Positions 6,180-9,733 of a stretch of DNA of 9,733 nt are shown here, one piece after another. A model generated the notes under the pieces. The model searched no databases. It saw only the letters and a program-made list of their open reading frames with translations, and was not told the DNA's origin. Position 1 is the first letter of the stretch, and the number at the start of each line of letters is the position of its first letter. The translations under genes were made by a program, and so were the position numbers. Source of the DNA: Clostridia bacterium (lineage in GTDB: Bacteria > Bacillota > DULZ01); NCBI GenBank assembly GCA_012520135.1, contig JAAYOX010000308.1, forward strand, positions 1 through 9,733. Direction: 5' to 3'.

Positions 6180-7337
6180 ATGCTCAAAGTAACCACCGTC
6201 TTTGGCACCCGTCCGGAAGCCATCAAAATGGCACCCTTAATCAAGCAGTTGAATAATTACGAAGACATCCGTTGTTTTGTAGCCGTATCGGCCCAGCACC
6301 GGGAAATGCTGGATGGGGTACTGGAGTTATTCAGGATCATGCCCGACTACGATCTGGACATTATGCGGGAGGGACAAACCCTATCCCAAATCACCTGGCG
6401 GGTCTTGGCCGGCTTGGGAGAAGTCTTCCGGCGGGAACAGCCGGATCTGGTTTTGGTCCATGGTGATACCACCACTACTTTTGCCGCTTCTTTGGCTGCT
6501 TTTTATGAGCAGATTCCCGTAGGCCATGTGGAAGCAGGTCTGAGAACCGGCAACAAGTATTCTCCTTATCCGGAAGAAATGAATCGCCGGTTAACGGGAG
6601 TGATAGCCGATTGGCATTTTGCACCGACAGAAACCGCCAAAAACAACCTGTTGGGAGAAAATATCGATCCCGCCAAAATTTTTGTCACCGGCAATACAGT
6701 AATCGACGCTTTATTGGATACGGTGCAGGATGACCTGACTTTTGCCGAAGAACCGGACTTGAGGAAAATCGACTTCGACAAAAGGATCCTTTTGCTGACA
6801 GCTCACCGCCGTGAGAACCTGGGAGAACCAATGAGAGACATTTTCCTTGCCTTGCGCCGGATTGTTGCCGATTTTCCCGATGTGGAGCTGGTCTTTCCCA
6901 TTCATAAAAATCCCCGGGTCCGCTCCGTTGCCCAGGAAATACTAGGCAATGAGGGCCGGATTCATCTCATTGAGCCCCTGGATTACCAACTGTTTGTAAA
7001 TTTAATGAACAAGGCTTACCTGGTGCTCACGGATTCCGGCGGCCTCCAGGAGGAAGCTCCGGCCTTGGGTAAACCGGTGCTGGTGCTCAGGGATACAACG
7101 GAGCGGCCGGAAGCGGTAGACGCGGGTACCGTATCCCTGGTAGGCACCGGCGGAGATGAAGTCTACCGGCAAACGGCTGCCCTACTTACCGACTATGAAC
7201 TTTACAAAAAAATGGCGGAAGCGGTGAATCCCTACGGTGACGGAAAAGCGGCCCAACGGATCGTGGAAGCCATTCTCTATGTTAATGGGCTGAGAGATAC
7301 TCCCCCTCAGGCCTTCCAACCCTTAAACAGCAAGTAA
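6180..7337 (+). CDS. wecB: UDP-N-acetylglucosamine 2-epimerase (non-hydrolysing)
   Basis: A 385-residue cytoplasmic enzyme that interconverts UDP-GlcNAc and UDP-ManNAc, supplying ManNAc for wall teichoic acid linkage units or other surface polymers. Family landmarks are all present: FGTRPEAIKMAPL (8-20), VHGDTTTT (93-100, Asp96), GHVEAGLRTG (115-124, Glu118), PEEMNRR (131-137), AHRRENLG (208-215, His209), IHKNP (241-245) and DSGGLQEEAPALGKPVL (285-301). The length is normal. ATG 6180 is chosen because AGGAGG at 6168-6173 lies 6 bases before it; ATG 6174 abuts that site and is too close. It is the equivalent of B. subtilis mnaA. It ends the metabolic unit; no clear terminator follows. Confidence 0.96.
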   Translation: MLKVTTVFGTRPEAIKMAPLIKQLNNYEDIRCFVAVSAQHREMLDGVLELFRIMPDYDLDIMREGQTLSQITWRVLAGLGEVFRREQPDLVLVHGDTTTTFAASLAAFYEQIPVGHVEAGLRTGNKYSPYPEEMNRRLTGVIADWHFAPTETAKNNLLGENIDPAKIFVTGNTVIDALLDTVQDDLTFAEEPDLRKIDFDKRILLLTAHRRENLGEPMRDIFLALRRIVADFPDVELVFPIHKNPRVRSVAQEILGNEGRIHLIEPLDYQLFVNLMNKAYLVLTDSGGLQEEAPALGKPVLVLRDTTERPEAVDAGTVSLVGTGGDEVYRQTAALLTDYELYKKMAEAVNPYGDGKAAQRIVEAILYVNGLRDTPPQAFQPLNSK

Positions 7338-7376
7338 GCGTTGCGGCTTTTGGCAGGTTGTATGTGAAATCTTTGT

Positions 7377-7401
7377 CTTGTTTTTTTGGCTGTCAAACAA
7401 G
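7377..7401. repeat. Inverted repeat in the wecB-atpZ gap
   Basis: CTTGTTT (7377-7383) and AAACAAG (7395-7401) are exact complements around an 11-base spacer. The T-run sits inside the repeat and not after it, so it does not look like a standard terminator for wecB. It may be an operator-like dyad or chance in AT-rich DNA. Confidence 0.4.
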
Positions 7402-7408
7402 GATTTGA

Positions 7409-7427
7409 GTTATTTATAGCGAATAAC
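7409..7427. promoter_or_regulatory. Operator-like dyad over the atp promoter -35 region
   Basis: GTTATT (7409-7414) and AATAAC (7422-7427) form a perfect dyad with a 7-base centre. It overlaps the place where a -35 element would lie for the TATAAT at 7442, and no good -35 is present. This fits binding of a dimeric regulator, but the regulator is unknown. Confidence 0.35.
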
Positions 7428-7441
7428 ACAACTTGTGCATG

Positions 7442-7447
7442 TATAAT
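7442..7447 (+). promoter_or_regulatory. Candidate -10 element of the atp operon
   Basis: A perfect TATAAT sits 42 bases before the atpZ ATG, in the only sizeable gap between the metabolic unit and the ATP synthase genes. No convincing TTGACA-like element lies 16-18 bases upstream, and the preceding TG lacks the one-base spacing of an extended -10. The promoter would be weak alone or need an activator. Confidence 0.4.
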
Positions 7448-7489
7448 TGAGTTTATAGAGGGAAAATTTAACAATAGTGTGCAAGCAGT

Positions 7490-7747
7490 ATGAGGGTGGT
7501 GTCATTGTCCAGGGACTACTGGAAATACGCCAAGTATGCCAACTTTGCCATGTCTTTCGGTGTTACCATGGCTTTAAGCCTTTTTTTAGGTTATTACGGG
7601 GGCAGTTGGCTGGATAAAAAGTTGGGCACCGAGCCCTTCGGTCTGGTGATAGGCTTGATGGCCGGTGTGGGGCTGGCTTTCTATTCCATGCTGAAAGAAT
7701 TAAAAGCCTTGGAAAGAATGGACCGCCCTAAAGACAAGGATGATTGA
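7490..7747 (+). CDS. atpZ: AtpZ/AtpI-type ATP synthase accessory protein
   Basis: A protein of 85 residues with two transmembrane helices (about 16-35 and 49-67) joined by a short loop with GGSWLDKKLGTEPFG. This is the AtpZ (F0F1-ATPase subunit, MgtE-like) pattern: GYYGGSWLD followed by a G-rich second helix and a charged tail. AtpZ works with AtpI in assembling the c ring and has been linked to Mg2+/Ca2+ transport in Bacillus. ATG 7490 has no ribosome-binding site; TTG 7505 has GGTGG 5 bases upstream and may be the true start, giving 80 residues. The end overlaps atpI by 8 bases. It is the first gene of the atp operon. Confidence 0.8.
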   Translation: MRVVSLSRDYWKYAKYANFAMSFGVTMALSLFLGYYGGSWLDKKLGTEPFGLVIGLMAGVGLAFYSMLKELKALERMDRPKDKDD

Positions 7748-8093
7748 ACCACCTATGACTAACCCGGCAGGACAGAAAAACCGCATCAAACTGATGATTT
7801 TTGAAACCGCCCTGATTGCAGTTGTGTTAATTATCCTCAGGTATTACTGGGCCGTATTGGGGCTTGGTTTGGGGGCCGTCGCCGGCATCATCAATTTTTT
7901 GATGGTTTCCAAAGCGGAAGCTCTAAACAGTCTTTTGAAACGCTACTTGCTCAGGATGATAACTGCCGGTGCAGTTATTCTGGCCGCTGCCTTTGTGGAT
8001 ACAAGCATGGTTTTTGGAGCCTTGGCAGGCTTGACCATGGAAATGCAAACTTACTTATGGGATGCATTCAGGGAGCTGCGAGGTAAGAGCTAA
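7740..8093 (+). CDS. atpI: ATP synthase protein I
   Basis: A 117-residue hydrophobic protein with four predicted transmembrane segments (about 19-34, 38-54, 69-86, 88-104), fitting the ATP synthase I family, whose members assist c-ring assembly. Sequence identity within the family is low, so the call leans on topology, length and position between atpZ and atpB. The start overlaps the end of atpZ; the AAGG near ATG 7740 is too close to act well, and ATG 7755 is a possible alternative but has its site about 14 bases away. Coupling to atpZ translation is therefore likely. A 145-base gap follows, which is unusual within an atp operon. Confidence 0.8.
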   Translation: MIEPPMTNPAGQKNRIKLMIFETALIAVVLIILRYYWAVLGLGLGAVAGIINFLMVSKAEALNSLLKRYLLRMITAGAVILAAAFVDTSMVFGALAGLTMEMQTYLWDAFRELRGKS

Positions 8094-8117
8094 CGGTCAA
8101 TCCGGAGTATCGGGCCC

Positions 8118-8172
8118 GGTTGTCAGTCAAAAACAGCAGGGGATTTAACATGCTGGTAACCGATGACAGACC
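8118..8172 (+). other. Nested hairpin in the atpI-atpB gap
   Basis: An outer stem can form between GGT-TGTCA (8118-8125) and TGACA-g-ACC (8164-8172, one bulged G). An inner stem can form between CAGCA (8134-8138) and TGCTG (8151-8155). The inner stem places a Shine-Dalgarno-like AGGGGA in or beside the loop and the ATG of the small ORF at its 3' arm. Pairing energy has not been computed. Confidence 0.35.
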
Positions 8173-8215
8173 AATGGGCATTTGTATACATTATTCAAAA
8201 ATTAACACCGGTTAA
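8150..8215 (+). CDS. Candidate 21-residue small ORF upstream of atpB
   Basis: An ATG at 8150 opens 21 codons (MLVTDDRPMGICIHYSKINTG) ending in TAA at 8213-8215. AGGGGA at 8138-8143 lies 6 bases before the ATG, a better-spaced site than that of atpB itself. The ORF ends 23 bases before the atpB ATG and fills most of an otherwise empty gap. The peptide has no membrane segment or motif I recognise. It may be a leader peptide that couples translation to atpB, a small accessory protein, or a chance ORF. Overlap of its start with the inner hairpin would allow regulated access. Confidence 0.35.
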   Translation: MLVTDDRPMGICIHYSKINTG

Positions 8216-8238
8216 ACAAAGGGGGTGAAAGTTGGTTT

Positions 8239-8934
8239 ATGGGAGAAGAAAAAATCGCCGAATTAACCCATATCATGGATCATTTATCACCACATCCTGT
8301 TTTTGAAATTGCCGGTATTCCTATTTCTTCAACGGTGGTAACCACTTGGGTGATGATGGCGATCTTGTTTGTGGTAGTTTTTTTCTGTACCAGGTCCCTC
8401 ACTTTAGTCCCCCGGAGAGGAAGACAACATCTAATAGAATTGTTCGTCCTTTTCATCTGGAGCGTCTTGGAGAATGCCATGGGTCGAGAAGGTAGGAGGT
8501 TCCTGCCCCTGGTAGGAACATTATTTATTTTTATCCTCTTTTTAAATCTAGCCTGGTTTATCCCGGGCATGAAGCCACCCACCATGGATCTAAGTACCAC
8601 TGCCGCTTTTGGGGTGACTACGATTATCACGGTACAGCTGTTGGGGATTACCAACCGGGGTGTAGGACAGTATCTTAAACACTTTGTAACCCCCTCGCCG
8701 GCTCTGGCAGTGTTGAACGTGGTAGAGGAACTGGTGAAACCCGTCTCCCTCTCCTTGCGTCTTTATGGGAACATGTTCGGAGAGAAGATGGTGGTTTCCA
8801 TTCTGGCTATCTTAGTGCCGTTTATCATACCGGTACCGGTACAAATGTTGGGTGTCTTGATGGCCTTTATTCAAGCATTTGTTTTTACCCTACTCACCAC
8901 CACTTATATAGCGACGATGGTGCAGGGGCACTAG
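8239..8934 (+). CDS. atpB: F1Fo ATP synthase subunit a
   Basis: A 231-residue membrane subunit that provides the two half-channels for ions and the arginine stator facing the c ring. Five to six hydrophobic segments are visible. The essential Arg is Arg174 in SLSLRLYGNMFGEK, and the preceding EELVKPVSL motif is intact; the last helix (about 201-227) carries QAFVFTLLTTTYI with the conserved Gln212. The length is normal for Firmicutes. The ATG at 8239 has a GGGGGTGA at 8221-8228, 10 bases upstream, slightly long; no better in-frame start exists. It follows the 145-base structured gap and precedes atpE by 68 bases. Confidence 0.96.
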   Translation: MGEEKIAELTHIMDHLSPHPVFEIAGIPISSTVVTTWVMMAILFVVVFFCTRSLTLVPRRGRQHLIELFVLFIWSVLENAMGREGRRFLPLVGTLFIFILFLNLAWFIPGMKPPTMDLSTTAAFGVTTIITVQLLGITNRGVGQYLKHFVTPSPALAVLNVVEELVKPVSLSLRLYGNMFGEKMVVSILAILVPFIIPVPVQMLGVLMAFIQAFVFTLLTTTYIATMVQGH

Positions 8935-8962
8935 ACAGCCGGATTATTCAAATTTGTTCAAG

Positions 8963-8983
8963 CCAGCATTGATTGATGCTTGG
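8963..8983 (+). other. Hairpin just upstream of the atpE ribosome-binding site
   Basis: CCAGCAT (8963-8969) pairs with ATGC-t-TGG (8976-8983, one bulged T) around the 6-base loop TGATTG. It ends immediately before the AAAGGGGGG site of atpE. Such a structure could expose the site and raise translation of the abundant c subunit. Confidence 0.4.
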
Positions 8984-9002
8984 AAAGGGGGGAAACTGTT
9001 AA

Positions 9003-9230
9003 ATGACAGCCTTAGCATTTGTTGGTGTTGCTCTGGCCATTGGTTTGGTAGGATTAGGCTCTGCCTTGGGACAAGGTAATGCCGCTGCCAAAGCCATGGA
9101 GGGTATTGCACGTCAGCCGGAAGCTGCCGGTGAAATTAGGACTTCTTTACTTTTGGCCTTAGCATTTATGGAGGCGTTAACTCTATTTGCCTTCGTTATC
9201 GCAATTCTGATGTGGACCAAGATTGTTTAA
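9003..9230 (+). CDS. atpE: F1Fo ATP synthase subunit c
   Basis: A 75-residue helical hairpin that forms the rotor ring. Helix 1 is about 3-27, with the G-rich packing motif GLVGLGSALGQG; the polar loop ARQPEA (36-41) contacts the central stalk; helix 2 is about 48-72 and carries the ion-binding Glu57 in AFMEALTLF. Gln24 in helix 1 aligns with Gln32 of Na+-type c subunits such as that of Ilyobacter tartaricus, and the 33-residue spacing to the Glu is the same, but the following residue is Ala58 and not Ser/Thr. The missing hydroxyl ligand argues for H+ coupling. Start ATG with AAAGGGGGG at 8984-8992, about 10 bases away. Confidence 0.96.
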   Translation: MTALAFVGVALAIGLVGLGSALGQGNAAAKAMEGIARQPEAAGEIRTSLLLALAFMEALTLFAFVIAILMWTKIV

Positions 9231-9243
9231 TTTGTCCGCTAAA

Positions 9244-9271
9244 GGGCGGATAAGGATGGCCTTATTCGCCC
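9244..9271 (+). other. Strong hairpin between atpE and atpF
   Basis: GGGCGGATAAGG (9244-9255) pairs with CCTTATTCGCCC (9260-9271) through 12 bp, with a single G-U pair, around an ATGG loop. No T-run follows, so it is not a full intrinsic terminator. A competing smaller stem, TCCGC (9235-9239) with GCGGA (9246-9250), would exclude it. It lies 13 bases after the atpE stop and may protect the upstream mRNA end or reduce read-through into atpF. Confidence 0.7.
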
Positions 9272-9302
9272 ATGCATTATTATGGCCGGAGGTGAGGAGA
9301 CA

Positions 9303-9733
9303 GTGGATGCCCTCAAAGCCTTAAATTTTGATTTATGGGTCTTTATTCCTCAAGTTGTAAACCTGCTGATTGTGATTGGCGTTTTATATATATTAGCTTA
9401 TAAACCTGTGACCAAAATGCTGTTGGAACGGGAGGAGCAAATCGAAGGGGCCATCAAGGATGCGGCCCAAAAGAGAGAAGAGGCTCAAGCCATCTTAGCC
9501 AAGTATGAAGCACAAATCCAGGGCGCCAGAAACGAGGCTCAGGCGATTATCGCCAACGCCACTAAAGTCGGTGAAGAAATGAAAGAAGAGATCATCGCCG
9601 GTGCCCGGGAAGAAGCGGCCAAATCCCTGGAAAGGGCCAAAGCCGAAATCGAACGGGAGAAGGCCAGAGCCTTGGCGGAGATCAAGGAAGAAATGTCTAC
9701 CTTGATCGTATTAGCTGCCGGCCGCGTGATCGA
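9303..9733 (+). CDS. atpF: F1Fo ATP synthase subunit b (partial, runs off the window)
   Basis: The first 143 residues of subunit b; about 20 more are expected beyond the window, since the family is usually near 165. One N-terminal membrane helix (about 13-33, FIPQVVNLLIVIGVLYIL) is followed by AYKPV and then a long, charged, heptad-like helix rich in Glu, Ala, Lys and Arg, forming the peripheral stalk that holds F1 still against the rotor. The GTG at 9303 is chosen because GGAGGTGA at 9288-9295 lies 7 bases upstream; an in-frame ATG at 9282 would add seven residues but lies upstream of that site. It is separated from atpE by the 12-bp hairpin. Confidence 0.94.
   Translation, partial: MDALKALNFDLWVFIPQVVNLLIVIGVLYILAYKPVTKMLLEREEQIEGAIKDAAQKREEAQAILAKYEAQIQGARNEAQAIIANATKVGEEMKEEIIAGAREEAAKSLERAKAEIEREKARALAEIKEEMSTLIVLAAGRVI

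Noticed and set aside
7377..7401. Intrinsic terminator for wecB
   Set aside because: The stem is AT-rich and the T-run is in its 5' arm and loop, not after the 3' arm; no other terminator-like stem was seen in the gap.
8203..8216. TTAAC-ACCG-GTTAA inverted repeat just before the atpB ribosome-binding site
   Set aside because: Only five AT-rich base pairs around a 4-base loop; too weak to call a separate structure.

Overview
The window reads as ordinary chromosomal DNA of a Gram-positive anaerobe of the Clostridia (a Peptococcaceae or Desulfotomaculum/Moorella-like lineage is my inference from gene order, moderate GC and strong Shine-Dalgarno sites). All genes are on the + strand. The order sua5 - mntP - ywlE - rpiB - ywlG ... 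comEB - wecB - atp follows the conserved Firmicutes 'ywl-glyA-upp-atp' neighbourhood. I see no mobile element, CRISPR array, tRNA or rRNA.

Region 1 (1-1251) is the end of an Mrp Na+(K+)/H+ antiporter operon: the tail of mrpD, then mrpE, mrpF and mrpG, tightly packed with overlapping ends and closed by a hairpin terminator.

Region 2 (1261-7337) starts with a good extended -10 promoter. It looks like one long housekeeping transcription unit: sua5/tsaC (tRNA t6A), a ZIP-type metal transporter, mntP (Mn2+ exporter), a YwlE-type low-molecular-weight phosphatase, a single reading frame joining RpiB to the YwlG/DUF436 domain, comEB (dCMP deaminase), a small MazG-like pyrophosphohydrolase, and wecB/mnaA (UDP-GlcNAc 2-epimerase). 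The glyA and upp genes usually found between ywlG and comEB are absent.

Region 3 (7338-9733) is the start of the F1Fo ATP synthase operon: atpZ, atpI, atpB (a), atpE (c) and an atpF (b) that runs off the window. The non-coding spaces here are structured: a dyad over the likely -35 region, a 21-codon small ORF with its own ribosome-binding site before atpB, a hairpin just ahead of atpE's ribosome-binding site, and a 12-bp hairpin between atpE and atpF. The c subunit keeps the helix-1 Gln and the ion-binding Glu of Na+ enzymes but has Ala where they have Ser/Thr, so proton coupling is more likely. Mrp would then exchange Na+ against the proton gradient that the ATP synthase uses or maintains.

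I did not find a clearly new system. The best leads are the RpiB-YwlG fusion and the structured leaders within the atp operon.
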